Shown here: positions 35,657 through 43,516 of the stretch, piece after piece
How positions within the stretch are numbered: the stretch's first letter is position 1
Layout of the letters: the number at the start of each line of letters is the position of its first letter
Assembly (NCBI GenBank): GCA_041749015.1
Contig: JBGTCD010000084.1
Coordinates: 1-64,000 of the forward strand
Length of the DNA stretch: 64,000 nucleotides
DNA from: JBGTCD01 sp041749015
GTDB taxonomy: Bacteria; Bacteroidota; Bacteroidia; Cytophagales; Cyclobacteriaceae
Reading direction: 5' to 3'
The notes under the pieces: generated by a model
The model's input: only the letters and a program-made list of their open reading frames with translations
Databases searched by the model: none
What the model was told of the DNA's origin: nothing
Program-made: the position numbers and the translations under genes

Positions 35657-36499
35657 ATGGGAATGGAAGAGAAGGAATTAAAAGCACTGGTCTCACTTCT
35701 GGATGATGATGATACCGAGGTGCTGTCGGAGGTGGAAAAGAAGATCATTTCTTTGGGAAGTGAGATCATCCCTTTTTTGGAGCGGGAGTGGGAAACAAGT
35801 TTCAGCCCCAATGTACAGCGGAGAATCGAAGACATCATCCATGTGGTGCAGTATGACCACCTCAAGGATCGGATGGCCGAATGGGGGGAGGACCCGAATA
35901 ATGATCTCCTCACCGGGATGTGGCTGGTAGCCTCTTACCAATATCCGGAGCTGGAGCTCAATCAATTAAAGCAGGACCTGGAGCAAATATATTATGATGC
36001 CTGGATGGAGTTTAAACCCGATATGCATGCCTATGACCAGATCAAAATATTAAACAGTGTGCTGTTTGGGAAACTGCGCTTTTCCGCCAATACCAAAAAC
36101 TTTCATTCCCCTTCCAATTCCATGATCAATATTGTCATGGAATCAAAAAAGGGCAATCCCATCTCCCTCTGTGTGATTTACCAACTGGTGGCTCAGAAAC
36201 TCAATATGCCCGTGTTTGGGGTGAACCTTCCCAACCTGTTCATCCTCACTTATAAAAGCGAAAAGGTGGAGCAATTTTATATCAATGCCTTTAACAGGGG
36301 CTTAATTTTCACCAAAGAAGATATCGATAACTATATTGCTGAGCTGGGCCTGATACAGCACAATACCTACTACGAGCCATGCACCAACAAGGACATCGTG
36401 GTGCGGGTATTGCGCAACCTGATCATGTCCTTCGAAAAAATCGGCGATCACCATAAAGCCGAAGAAGTAAAATTGCTCTTGTATCAATTGGAGGTGTAG
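35657..36499 (+). CDS. SirB1/transglutaminase-like (Transglut_core2) protein
   Basis: A roughly 280-residue cytoplasmic protein. The first 85 residues are helical repeats (EKELKALVSLLDDDDTEVLS). The rest matches the SirB1-type transglutaminase-like fold (FHSPSNSMINIVMESKKGNP, SLCVIYQLVAQKLNMPVFGV, NLPNLFILTY). In this branch the usual His of the catalytic triad is not obvious, and the family's function is unknown. The frame opens with GTG at 35648, but ATG 35657 or 35663 is more natural. It follows the carboxylase gene closely (14 bases) and is the last conserved gene before the cassette-like island. Confidence 0.82.
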   Translation: MGMEEKELKALVSLLDDDDTEVLSEVEKKIISLGSEIIPFLEREWETSFSPNVQRRIEDIIHVVQYDHLKDRMAEWGEDPNNDLLTGMWLVASYQYPELELNQLKQDLEQIYYDAWMEFKPDMHAYDQIKILNSVLFGKLRFSANTKNFHSPSNSMINIVMESKKGNPISLCVIYQLVAQKLNMPVFGVNLPNLFILTYKSEKVEQFYINAFNRGLIFTKEDIDNYIAELGLIQHNTYYEPCTNKDIVVRVLRNLIMSFEKIGDHHKAEEVKLLLYQLEV

Positions 36500-36721
36500 G
36501 GCGGTGGCTTGTAAGTTCGGGAGTGCCATCATAAATCCATTTGAACTGTCCTGGGTTATATAAGCCATTAGACAGGCTCCTACCCTATGACACTGAAGGA
36601 CTTCGGGAAGATCCTGCGCCTTCCGGATCATTTTTGAATTATGAAGGAGTAGATATATTTTTATATATTGAAGGAAATTTTAATATAAATCCACACCAGG
36701 GCTCAATCGTCACCATAATGG

Positions 36722-36770
36722 AAATACCCGTAATCGCGCGGGCGATTACGGGTATTTGGATTTTAGCCAC
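36722..36770 (+). repeat. 36-bp perfect palindrome plus attC-like right box (site 0)
   Basis: AAATACCCGTAATCGC (36722-36737) and its exact complement GCGATTACGGGTATTT (36742-36757) form a 16-bp stem with a 4-base loop. TTAGCCAC follows at 36763-36770 and is the exact complement of GTGGCTAA at 37209-37216, the start of the next site. In integron cassettes the bases after the crossover point pair with the left end of the cassette's own attC, which is what is seen. The left box of this site is unclear (ATAATGG). The base before TT is T, not the canonical G. A plain terminator is less likely because no T run follows. Confidence 0.5.
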
Positions 36771-36781
36771 CACCGAGGGAC

Positions 36782-37216
36782 ATGGCAAAAGTGAAGCTAA
36801 ATATAAGTAAGGAGGATTTTCTCGAACAATTGAGAATAAAAGTTGAACTTAAACGTGAATTTGTATCGCACTTCGACAGATCCATCGATAAGCCTTATTT
36901 CGGAACGCTGACGGACGAACATTTTGAGATAAGAAACACTCCAAGATTTTTTAACGTCCCAACAATGAAAATCATAGGAATCATTGGTGAACACGAACTA
37001 TCGTATAAAGTAATCAAACCTTTCCGAAAAGTGATGCTGATATTAACAATTGTTTTTTTAGTCGGAGCCGTCCTTCTATCTCTTTTAAACCTTTTTGAGT
37101 TTGGACTTCAACTTATTGGATTAACTATTTTTATTAACGGGTTAACTTTTATCCCCTTCGCCATCAACAAACATCAATTCGAAAAATGGATGTATGAGGT
37201 GAATGGCAGTGGCTAA
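36782..37216 (+). CDS. hypothetical membrane protein (cassette gene 1)
   Basis: A 144-residue protein of unknown function. A charged N-terminal half (MAKVKLNISKEDFLEQLRIK) of about 80 residues is followed by two membrane segments (about 84-103 and 107-127) and a short tail. The start codon lies 11 bases after the right box of site 0, and the stop codon TAA is inside the left box of site A (GGCTAAC). That tight fit between two repeat sites is typical of integron gene cassettes. Base composition is lower in GC than the neighbouring core genes. Confidence 0.75.
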   Translation: MAKVKLNISKEDFLEQLRIKVELKREFVSHFDRSIDKPYFGTLTDEHFEIRNTPRFFNVPTMKIIGIIGEHELSYKVIKPFRKVMLILTIVFLVGAVLLSLLNLFEFGLQLIGLTIFINGLTFIPFAINKHQFEKWMYEVNGSG

Positions 37217-37341
37217 CATTCGCTATCAAGTCATGGGGTTTCAGTAGGTTTGAAACAGTTTGAAGCAATTGGAAAGTTCAGTGCAATATTTAACTTTAGC
37301 AGATAAAAATCCCCACGCCTGATAGCGTGGCATTATGTGCC
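37211..37341 (+). repeat. attC-like site A
   Basis: The left box GGCTAAC (37211-37217) contains the stop codon of cassette gene 1. CGCTATCA (37221-37228) pairs perfectly with TGATAGCG (37320-37327), and GGGG (37235-37238) with CCCC (37311-37314), giving a long, interrupted hairpin with an 80-base variable part. After the right arm, TTATGTGCC (37333-37341) is the exact complement of GGCACATAA at 37806-37814, the left box of site B. The base before the TT is A, where classical attC sites have G. Confidence 0.6.
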
Positions 37342-37376
37342 ATAGTTGCACTTAGCAAAGGTCAATAGTAAAGCAT

Positions 37377-37814
37377 ATGATAATTCATTTCAAAAATCTT
37401 CTGGTAATTATCCTTCTAGCATTTGCGAACCTCGCAATTTGCCAGAACTTAGACAGCTTGGGGTTGAACGACAACTCTTTACTGAACTCCCACGAGTCAA
37501 CTTTCTTGAACGCAGAACTTGAACAACAACGCCAACGAGTAGGATTTGATTTTTCAAGGAAACAGGTCGGATTTGCAACTGGTCATGGACCCAAACACTA
37601 TGGCTTACTAACGAAATCTGAATTCTTCAAAGAAGCCAAAGATTTTTACAACTCCACTGGTTCTCATCTTTCTAACCTCATACTCGTAGTTTTTACCGAA
37701 CAAGAAAAACAAGAATCTGGTGGATATGAAGCCGTGGTTGTCTCGTGGAGCAAATTTGGCGTGAACGAAAAGGCGAGAAAAGAACTGGTTGACGACCTTA
37801 AATCAGGCACATAA
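37377..37814 (+). CDS. exported protein of unknown function (cassette gene 2)
   Basis: A 145-residue protein with a clear signal peptide (MIIHFKNLLVIILLAFANLA, cleaved near ICQ). No family was recognised in the mature part. A Gln- and Glu-rich helical region is followed by a compact segment (GFATGHGPKHYGLLTKSEFF; LSNLILVVFTEQEKQESGGY). A Cys-free mature chain suggests a periplasmic or secreted protein. The stop codon TAA is within GGCACATAAC, the left box of site B. Its neighbours share no similarity with it, as expected for independently captured cassettes. Confidence 0.75.
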   Translation: MIIHFKNLLVIILLAFANLAICQNLDSLGLNDNSLLNSHESTFLNAELEQQRQRVGFDFSRKQVGFATGHGPKHYGLLTKSEFFKEAKDFYNSTGSHLSNLILVVFTEQEKQESGGYEAVVVSWSKFGVNEKARKELVDDLKSGT

Positions 37815-38006
37815 CATTCAGTATGAAATCATGGCGGGTCAGTGCTAGACGATATTTTTCTGCTTTCTGGAAACTCCGCCAATTCTGCGATTTGGCAGGT
37901 GAGTCGAACAAAAAATTTGGTTGGCCAAATCACAGATTTTGCTATCTTGTACTTGAAACTTTAACTATATCAAACCGCCACGATTCATACAGTGGCGTTA
38001 GCACAC
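37806..38006 (+). repeat. attC-like site B
   Basis: The left box GGCACATAAC (37806-37815) overlaps the stop of cassette gene 2. GTATGAA (37821-37827) pairs with TTCATAC (37984-37990), and TGGCGG (37832-37837) with CCGCCA (37975-37980). Further internal pairing (GATTTGG with CCAAATC) suggests a folded 130-base loop. The right box is GCGTTAGC with a canonical G before TT. TTAGCACAC (37998-38006) matches 8 of 9 bases of the complement of GTGCGCTAA at site C. Length (about 200 bases) exceeds most attC sites but is not without precedent for large-loop sites. Confidence 0.6.
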
Positions 38007-38024
38007 ATATAAATAAGACGAAGC

Positions 38025-38552
38025 TTGACGGGACAAAACAGGAAAATACTGATTGGATATTTAATATTTATGGCATTCGGACTGACCCTTCTCCTGACGG
38101 GCTATTCTTTTACGTGGGACATACTCGACTATTTGACAATTGCGATAATAGCTGTATTTCCAGTAGTCAAGTTCTTTAGTGTCTTAAAACCAACTTGGGT
38201 TAAGGTTACAGTGTCAGTATTTTCGCTTATTGGAATTTGTATTGCAGGATACTATATAATCATATATGTTGCCTTCTATACGGCTGGAGACAAAGAAAAA
38301 ATGCAAAACTGGAGCGTGGACAATTTCGATATAGAATTGACACACCGACAAGATTGGGCAGGACCTACATACTATCGTTATGACTTAAAAAGGACAATAA
38401 TTTTTGGCATTTTTGAAAAGACCCTGGCTCAAAACTACCCAGGGACAAACTTGTCAGACACTTGTATCGTTGACTTTAAGAAGTTTTACAATTATGGCGA
38501 CCCTGTTTACACCTTTGACAAATGCGAGCAGACAATAAAAGAATTAAAATAA
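38025..38552 (+). CDS. hypothetical membrane protein (cassette gene 3)
   Basis: A 175-residue protein with three membrane segments near the N-terminus (about 8-24, 30-47 and 56-80). A soluble C-terminal domain of about 90 residues follows (WSVDNFDIELTHRQDWAGP...). It contains Cys at two places (SDTCIVDF, DKCEQT). No family was recognised. The frame opens with TTG at 38025, giving MTGQNRKILIG; ATG 38070 is an alternative that would remove most of the first segment. It starts 19 bases after the right end of site B and stops 6 bases before site C. Confidence 0.7.
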   Translation: MTGQNRKILIGYLIFMAFGLTLLLTGYSFTWDILDYLTIAIIAVFPVVKFFSVLKPTWVKVTVSVFSLIGICIAGYYIIIYVAFYTAGDKEKMQNWSVDNFDIELTHRQDWAGPTYYRYDLKRTIIFGIFEKTLAQNYPGTNLSDTCIVDFKKFYNYGDPVYTFDKCEQTIKELK

Positions 38553-38557
38553 AAAAC

Positions 38558-38620
38558 GTGCGCTAACAACTAAGCGTTCGTTGCGTCTGGAGGACGAAAC
38601 AATGAACGCGCTGTTGGCAG
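38558..38620 (+). repeat. attC-like site C, compact form
   Basis: This 63-base site looks most like a classical attC. The left box GCGCTAAC (38560-38567) is followed by the arm GCGTTC (38574-38579) pairing with GAACGC (38604-38609), and an inner arm CGTC (38584-38587) pairs with GACG (38593-38596) around a 5-base loop. The right box GTTGGC has G before TT. Unpaired bases between the arms (a TAA-type bulge) would supply the strand asymmetry that integrases read. No partner CTGCCAA for the bases after its crossover was found downstream. Confidence 0.65.
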
Positions 38621-38665
38621 AAATCTCCCTTATATTAGAAATATTCTGATTAAAAATCAAAATGA

Positions 38666-38806
38666 AATTCTGACAATGCAGATGGTTCTGATCAATTATT
38701 TTCTAAAGGTGCGGTAGCAGTTGGCAAGCAAAGATTACAAGTCATTACGCCCTATTCCGGACATAGGCAAAAAACCAATATAGCCTACGCTAAAAATTTC
38801 TATTAA
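38666..38806 (+). pseudogene. C-terminal remnant of an unidentified gene
   Basis: A frame without a start codon runs from the TGA at 38663-38665 to TAA at 38804-38806 (46 residues). It reads like real protein: LFSKGAVAVGKQRLQVITPY, then SGHRQKTNIAYAKNFY at the end. I do not recognise the family. It lies just after attC-like site C, in the 310 bases between that site and the next intact gene, and may be the last part of a decayed cassette or of a gene cut by recombination. Short palindromes follow (ACGGAT/ATCCGT at 38858-38871; AACCC/GGGTT at 38899-38912). Confidence 0.35.
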
Positions 38807-38929
38807 TCAGTTAACGAGCCTCAGGGAGTTTCAGCAAGTTTATTTATATTCGTGTAGACGGATAGATCCGTAGGAATATTCTGCCATTGAACAAGCCTAA
38901 CCCGTGAGGGTTCAAAAAAACGCATTTAG

Positions 38930-39592
38930 ATGGAACTCTTTCATAATATATATTCAAAGAAACATATATATCAATTGAATTCTTATGAGGAGGATCAGGA
39001 GATAATATCGAATGTGGTAGAACAAATTTCAAAACAAATTGGCATAAGACTAATTAGTGATCCCGAACAATCCAAAATAAGAAGGCAGCTTGGTAAGTTT
39101 GACTCCTTCAAGGAGTACCCAATTGTAGCATTATTTGACGCCTACCTGATAGAACATTCGCATTCTTTCAAACTACTTATTTTAACAACCAATTCTACAA
39201 TTGACAGGATTGTTCATCGAAATCAGATCAACCGAGAAACTATCGTAGAGCATGAATTTGTAGGATTGGTTCAACTAAATAAAAATTATGCTCACACTTA
39301 CATTAGACCTGAAACCATTTCAGATAAGATAAATGAATGGTTTAACCCCGTTGAGATCGATTTTGATATAGACAAAAAATTTAGTCGCAAGTATTACGTA
39401 CTTACATCTGATGAACAAACCCTAAGAGGCCAGGTCTCCCAGCAATTCCTCAACTCAATATCAAATTATAATGGATTGGAAATCGAGATACTAAACAGTA
39501 CATTAATGGTCAGGAATAGGAATAGAATTTCACAAAAGTCTGCATTCAAAATTGTAAACTTCCTAGGTCGTATATGCAATGGAGATAACTAA
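38930..39592 (+). CDS. hypothetical protein in the accessory island
   Basis: A 220-residue soluble protein of unknown function, rich in Ile, Asn, Gln and Arg, without signal peptide or membrane segment. It appears to be an alpha/beta domain (EEDQEIISNVVEQISKQIGI; SFKLLILTTNSTIDRIVHRN; YYVLTSDEQTLRGQVSQQFL). The last part alternates short strands and basic turns (MVRNRNRISQKSAFKIV). No catalytic motif is visible. Its low GC and AT-rich codon use match the cassette genes to its left. It is not closed by an attC-like repeat that I can see. Confidence 0.65.
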   Translation: MELFHNIYSKKHIYQLNSYEEDQEIISNVVEQISKQIGIRLISDPEQSKIRRQLGKFDSFKEYPIVALFDAYLIEHSHSFKLLILTTNSTIDRIVHRNQINRETIVEHEFVGLVQLNKNYAHTYIRPETISDKINEWFNPVEIDFDIDKKFSRKYYVLTSDEQTLRGQVSQQFLNSISNYNGLEIEILNSTLMVRNRNRISQKSAFKIVNFLGRICNGDN

Positions 39593-39676
39593 ACTAGCCA
39601 CAATATTTGCAATGAATGATGGGGTTTCATCCCTCACTCAAAATGCTCATAACCAAGCTATAACCATCCAATCTAA

Positions 39677-40039
39677 GTGAAGAGAACCGAACTTATACTA
39701 GTTATAGTCTGGGTGGCCTTTCTACTTCTCAAAGGAGTGGATTACACAGGAGGACCCGCATTTTTTGGACTTGCAACTTTTGCATTGAGCCTTTATTACT
39801 TGATCTGGTCTTTTAAACTCTTTCAATCTGAAAAGAACTCGTCTATTATAATTCCTTTAATTGCCGGAATATCTCTTGGTACATCCTTAATCACAATACC
39901 TTTTAATATCTTTCTTCGCAATTGGGAATGGCTTAAAATCTTACCCTTTATTAACATTTTATTTACGGCATTTCTACTTGGATTAGTTGGTTATAGGTTG
40001 AAACGGCGAAAAAAAGCAGGCAAATCAATTTTTTACTAA
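39677..40039 (+). CDS. hypothetical four-helix membrane protein
   Basis: A 120-residue integral membrane protein with segments at about 4-20, 27-46, 56-75 and 86-105 and a basic tail (RLKRRKKAGKS). The start is GTG at 39677 (MKRTELILVIVW). No family was recognised. It is the last gene of the low-GC island. The 195 bases that follow contain an inverted repeat and no gene. Confidence 0.6.
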   Translation: MKRTELILVIVWVAFLLLKGVDYTGGPAFFGLATFALSLYYLIWSFKLFQSEKNSSIIIPLIAGISLGTSLITIPFNIFLRNWEWLKILPFINILFTAFLLGLVGYRLKRRKKAGKSIFY

Positions 40040-40154
40040 GGCACTGTAAATATACGAATCGAACTTTCAGCCTGATCACATGAAGATTGGAGTAACTAGA
40101 AATAGATTGGAAGCCCTAGTTAACAAATGATACAGAAAATGTCCATGAACAAGA

Positions 40155-40183
40155 TTAAGCATATAAGGACCAACTATGCTTAA
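40155..40183. repeat. inverted repeat at the right end of the accessory island
   Basis: TTAAGCATA (40155-40163) and TATGCTTAA (40175-40183) form a perfect 9-bp stem with an 11-base loop. It lies between the last island gene and the core gene for the SRPBCC protein. No T run follows on either strand, so it is not a standard terminator. It may mark an island boundary. Confidence 0.4.
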
Positions 40184-40234
40184 CGGTACCGCACCAAACT
40201 GCAAATTCGACCCCATCGCTAGTAAAAAAGCAAA

Positions 40235-40684
40235 TTAAACCCTCACAGTTTTCTCCTCCGCCAATTCCTTAAGCGCCTCATTCATTGCTTTGAAGCCCAT
40301 GAGGGTGTTTTCGTCCAGCATTTTTTTAAATAAAGGGACCAGGATGCCTTTGAATTTTTCGCTATGGATGAATTTGGTGCTGCCATCACCTTGCTCCTGC
40401 AGCTCGAATCTATGGGCACCATCAAAGAGCCCGGGGATCCCAAGATGCCCCAACCACTGAAAGATTTTCTGATCTTTGCACTCAGTGATGGTGGGCGTGA
40501 AGGTCATGCCCTTTGCACCCGGGGGCTCAATGCGCACTTTAATTTTACGGCCTACAGTGGGACTCCCGGTGATGGATTTGATGAAGGGATTCCAGGATGG
40601 GTAGGCTTCAAAATTCATTAGGATGGCCCACACTTTTTCAGGGCTTGCCTGAATTTCTATTATTGTCTTGATTTCCTTTGCCAT
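40235..40684 (-). CDS. SRPBCC domain protein (polyketide cyclase/START-like)
   Basis: A 149-residue protein of the helix-grip fold, which binds hydrophobic ligands in a central pocket. Seen are the N-terminal IKTIIEIQASPEKVWAILMN, the motif YPSWNPFIKSITG and the long C-terminal helix (FKKMLDENTLMGFKAMNEAL). No signal peptide is present, so it acts in the cytoplasm. The ligand is unknown. It is the last gene of a minus-strand run with a Crp-like regulator 66 bases upstream, which may control it. Confidence 0.85.
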   Translation of the reverse strand: MAKEIKTIIEIQASPEKVWAILMNFEAYPSWNPFIKSITGSPTVGRKIKVRIEPPGAKGMTFTPTITECKDQKIFQWLGHLGIPGLFDGAHRFELQEQGDGSTKFIHSEKFKGILVPLFKKMLDENTLMGFKAMNEALKELAEEKTVRV

Positions 40685-40750
40685 GATAGTATTGTTTTAG
40701 ATTGTTATGACAAAGGTGGGGTAAGGAGGCAGGAGTTCTCTTGATAAATA

Positions 40751-41323
40751 TCAAGAAAGCTGTTTCTTCCGTATCCGGCTGAAAGTTTCCGGTGTCATGC
40801 CCAGCATGGAGGCAATGTACTGCAGGGGCACCTGATTGAAGAGCTCCCTGTTATTTTCAAAGAAAAAATGATACCGCTCCTCAGCGGTCATGGACAGGTG
40901 GCTGAATATGCGGTCTTCAAGAATGGTAAAACATTTGGCAATGAAAAGTTTTTCGAGCTCATGCCATCCGGGTACCAAATCTCCTATTTTATTGTAAACG
41001 GACCGGTTGATTGAAAACAATTCGGTATCCGTCAATGCCTGAATATTCCACCTCGCAGGGGTTTGAAAAACAAATCCGGAAAGGTCGGTAACAAAATACC
41101 CTTGAGTAGAGATCCATTGGGTCACCTCCTTTCCATCAGTATTGGTATAAATCCTCAGGAGTCCGGACTTTATGAAGCTCAATTGGTCGCAGGGATGCCC
41201 TGATTTTTGAAAGAAGGCCCCCTTTTCGAGGGTAGATTCTTTGAAAAGGGACCCGATTAGGTGGAGGTCTTCACCTTTGACTACTCCAAAATAAGATTTG
41301 ATATAGTGTTCCAGTTCGGTCAT
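40751..41323 (-). CDS. Crp/Fnr family transcriptional regulator
   Basis: A 190-residue regulator with an N-terminal cyclic-nucleotide-binding-type beta roll (about 20-115; LSFIKSGLLRIYTNTDGKEV) and a C-terminal winged helix (about 150-188; PLQYIASMLGMTPETFSRIR). The phosphate-binding Arg of true cAMP receptors is not evident and no Fe-S cysteine cluster is seen, so the signal is unknown. Such regulators are very common in Bacteroidota. It begins 15 bases after the redoxin gene, in an operon with a phosphopantetheinyl transferase. Confidence 0.88.
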   Translation of the reverse strand: MTELEHYIKSYFGVVKGEDLHLIGSLFKESTLEKGAFFQKSGHPCDQLSFIKSGLLRIYTNTDGKEVTQWISTQGYFVTDLSGFVFQTPARWNIQALTDTELFSINRSVYNKIGDLVPGWHELEKLFIAKCFTILEDRIFSHLSMTAEERYHFFFENNRELFNQVPLQYIASMLGMTPETFSRIRKKQLS

Positions 41324-41338
41324 AAAACCTTATTGGGA

Positions 41339-41908
41339 TTATCTAATGACGCATCCGGTAGGCCTGATATGCCTGAGGGCTGGTGTTTTGCCACTAAGCA
41401 GCATCATAATATTATCTTTCAGGTACTGGTCCCTGACGTCTGCAGCTACCTGAGGATTATTGTCGATGGCCCCACGGTAAAATAAAGAGAACTTCCCGCC
41501 CTGGTTTTGTAGAAGGAATACCTCGGGACTTCTCCTTGCTCCAAACTGTTCCATCACCACCTGCTCCTTATCAGCGAGATAGGGTATCCTGAGCTTTGAC
41601 AAACCTGCTTTTTCCTTCATCTGCTCTACAGATTCATCCCCCTCTGTGTGTGAATTAATCAATAGAAACTGCACCCCGGCAGGACCAAATTCATTGATCA
41701 GGTCTAGCAATCGCTCTTCATAGTAAATATCATAAGGGCAGGAATTGGAAGTAAAGATCACCGCCACAGCCTTGGAGGATTTATAATCATGCAAGGCTAT
41801 CGTTTTGCCGGAGGTAACATCCGTCAGGGAGAAATTTTCCATAGGATTTTGGCCCTGTACCGGCATGGTAAGGAATAGAACACCGAGTATGCTTAATATG
41901 GTTTTCAT
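41339..41908 (-). CDS. exported redoxin (AhpC/TSA-like) domain protein
   Basis: A 189-residue thioredoxin-fold protein with a signal peptide (MKTILSILGVLFLTMPVQGQ). The probable active-site Cys is in FTSNSCPYDIYYEERL (about residue 57), in the place of the peroxidatic Cys of peroxiredoxin-like proteins. A second Cys lies at the C-terminus (IRPTGCVIR) and could resolve the disulfide. It should act in the periplasm in thiol redox or peroxide reduction; the partner is unknown. Its start overlaps the stop of the phosphopantetheinyl transferase gene by 1 base. Confidence 0.82.
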   Translation of the reverse strand: MKTILSILGVLFLTMPVQGQNPMENFSLTDVTSGKTIALHDYKSSKAVAVIFTSNSCPYDIYYEERLLDLINEFGPAGVQFLLINSHTEGDESVEQMKEKAGLSKLRIPYLADKEQVVMEQFGARRSPEVFLLQNQGGKFSLFYRGAIDNNPQVAADVRDQYLKDNIMMLLSGKTPALRHIRPTGCVIR

Positions 41909-42549
41909 CAGCTCAAAGTTAGCGTAAAATCCCCTCTTTTTTCATAATAAATAGGGTAAACCTTCTTACTATCCTTTACAATAACCGTTCCGTAAATGGT
42001 CCCCTTACTTTTCATTTGAAATGGTGCGATGGCGATATTCTCCTTAAAAATAAGGGCATTCCTGCCCAGCATTTTGTAGATGCTCTCTTTGGCACACCAG
42101 TAGATGGCCAGTTTTTCGATCAGATTCTCTGCTTCCTTTATTTCGGTATCATTTAAAAACCTAGGGGCTATTTTAAGCAGTTTTTCCTTCGGTTTTTCGA
42201 TATCAATGCCCACGGCCCGGCGCGGGTCCAGCACCACGCCTACATAGGGAAAAGAGTGCGTAATGGAGATATGGGCCGGATTTTCTATTAAATATGGTTT
42301 TCCAAAAGGGTCTTTATAAATCCCCTGATAGGTAATGCCCGCGCGTTTGGTGAGTTCCCGAATGGCCGCCCTTGCTGCAAACCACTCCAGCCTTTTATTG
42401 GGGTGTGAAATCTGGTTAATCTCAGTAGATTCCTCATGATCCCAGGGTACCAGGGTATCTAAATGATCTGCCGCCTCATCTATTTTCCATAGCAGCCAGC
42501 ACTTTCCTGATGCTTCTGCGTTATACTCTATAGATGGCATTAAGTTCAA
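41908..42549 (-). CDS. 4'-phosphopantetheinyl transferase superfamily protein
   Basis: A 213-residue Sfp-like enzyme that moves phosphopantetheine from CoA to a carrier protein serine. Seen are the middle motif ISITHSFPYVGVVLD, the Mg-binding VGIDIEKPKEK (about residue 113) and WCAKESIYKMLG (about 150), plus the end YEKRGDFTLTLS. Two-domain size and motifs fit the Sfp group instead of the short AcpS. No PKS or NRPS genes are in the window, so the target may be fatty-acid ACP or a carrier elsewhere. It is divergent from the WD40 gene with 49 bases between the starts. Confidence 0.9.
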   Translation of the reverse strand: MNLMPSIEYNAEASGKCWLLWKIDEAADHLDTLVPWDHEESTEINQISHPNKRLEWFAARAAIRELTKRAGITYQGIYKDPFGKPYLIENPAHISITHSFPYVGVVLDPRRAVGIDIEKPKEKLLKIAPRFLNDTEIKEAENLIEKLAIYWCAKESIYKMLGRNALIFKENIAIAPFQMKSKGTIYGTVIVKDSKKVYPIYYEKRGDFTLTLS

Positions 42550-42554
42550 ATATT

Positions 42555-42562
42555 TAAATTTG
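42555..42562 (+). promoter_or_regulatory. candidate promoter -7 element for the WD40 gene
   Basis: TAAATTTG is an exact TAnnTTTG match, 36 bases before the ATG at 42599. It lies within the 49-base gap shared with the divergent phosphopantetheinyl transferase gene. Confidence 0.5.
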
Positions 42563-42598
42563 CCCTAAATTTATACACTTATCAGAGAAACCAAAGGA

Positions 42599-43516
42599 AT
42601 GAACAGGGTAACCGTACAAAAACTACATACCCTTACCGGCCATAACGATTGTATTTACACTATTGCCGCTTCTGATCAGCCGGAAATTTTTTTCTCTGGC
42701 GCAGGTGATGGGATGGTGGTATCCTGGGATCTCAGAGAGCCGGAGCAAGGTGCCCTGATCGCAAAACTCCCCAACTCAGTATACGGTTTGCACTACCATC
42801 ATCCTTCCAGGCTCCTGGTGGCGGGGCATAATTATGAGGGCATTCATGTCCTCGATTGGAAGAAAAAAAAGGAGGTGGCCTCACTACAAATGACCAAGGC
42901 TGCCATTTTTGATATAAAATCTTTCGGGGATTTGCTATTTGTTGGTGGCGGAGATGGAATCCTTACTTTGATGCGGCTTTCAGACCTAAAGGTGGTCAAA
43001 AAAATAAAAGCCACAGACCAAAGTGTAAGAGCCATTGCTATCAGTACTGCCAGAGGTGAGTTTGCAGTTGGGTACAGCGATCATTTTATCAGGGTTTTTG
43101 ATTTGACCTCATTCGAGGAAAAGTATGCCTGGGAAGCCCATGAAAATTCCGTTTTCACCCTCAGGTATAGTCCTGATGAGCAGCTATTGCTGAGTGGTAG
43201 CAGGGATGCCCGGTTGAAATGGTGGGATGCCATGGGGGGGTATACACCTGTACACGAGGTAATCGCCCATATGTATACCATCAATAATATTGATTTTAGC
43301 CCTGATGGGCAGCATTTCGTCACCTGCAGTATGGACAAATCCATAAAGGTGTGGGATGCTTCGGCCTTCAAATTGCTAAAGGTAATCGATAAAGGCCGTC
43401 ATGCCGGGCATGGCACCTCGGTAAACAAGTTATTGTGGTCCTCGTATAATGACCAATTGGTCAGTGCCAGTGATGACCGCACCCTCTCAGTATGGAAAAT
43501 AGAATTTAATCCTTAA
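42599..43516 (+). CDS. WD40 repeat protein
   Basis: A 305-residue protein made of about seven WD40 units, enough for one closed beta-propeller. Typical blades are LHTLTGHNDCIYTIAAS...VVSWDL at the start, ENSVFTLRYSPDEQLLLSGS with DARLKWWD, and DGQHFVTCSMDKSIKVWD near the end. There is no signal peptide, so it should be a cytoplasmic scaffold for protein contacts. Partners are unknown. It is followed 86 bases later by the DivIVA-like gene on the same strand. Confidence 0.9.
   Translation: MNRVTVQKLHTLTGHNDCIYTIAASDQPEIFFSGAGDGMVVSWDLREPEQGALIAKLPNSVYGLHYHHPSRLLVAGHNYEGIHVLDWKKKKEVASLQMTKAAIFDIKSFGDLLFVGGGDGILTLMRLSDLKVVKKIKATDQSVRAIAISTARGEFAVGYSDHFIRVFDLTSFEEKYAWEAHENSVFTLRYSPDEQLLLSGSRDARLKWWDAMGGYTPVHEVIAHMYTINNIDFSPDGQHFVTCSMDKSIKVWDASAFKLLKVIDKGRHAGHGTSVNKLLWSSYNDQLVSASDDRTLSVWKIEFNP

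Noticed and set aside
36722..36757. The 36-bp palindrome as an intrinsic terminator
   Set aside because: The stem is strong but no T run follows on either strand, and the adjoining TTAGCCAC fits the cassette-boundary pattern better.
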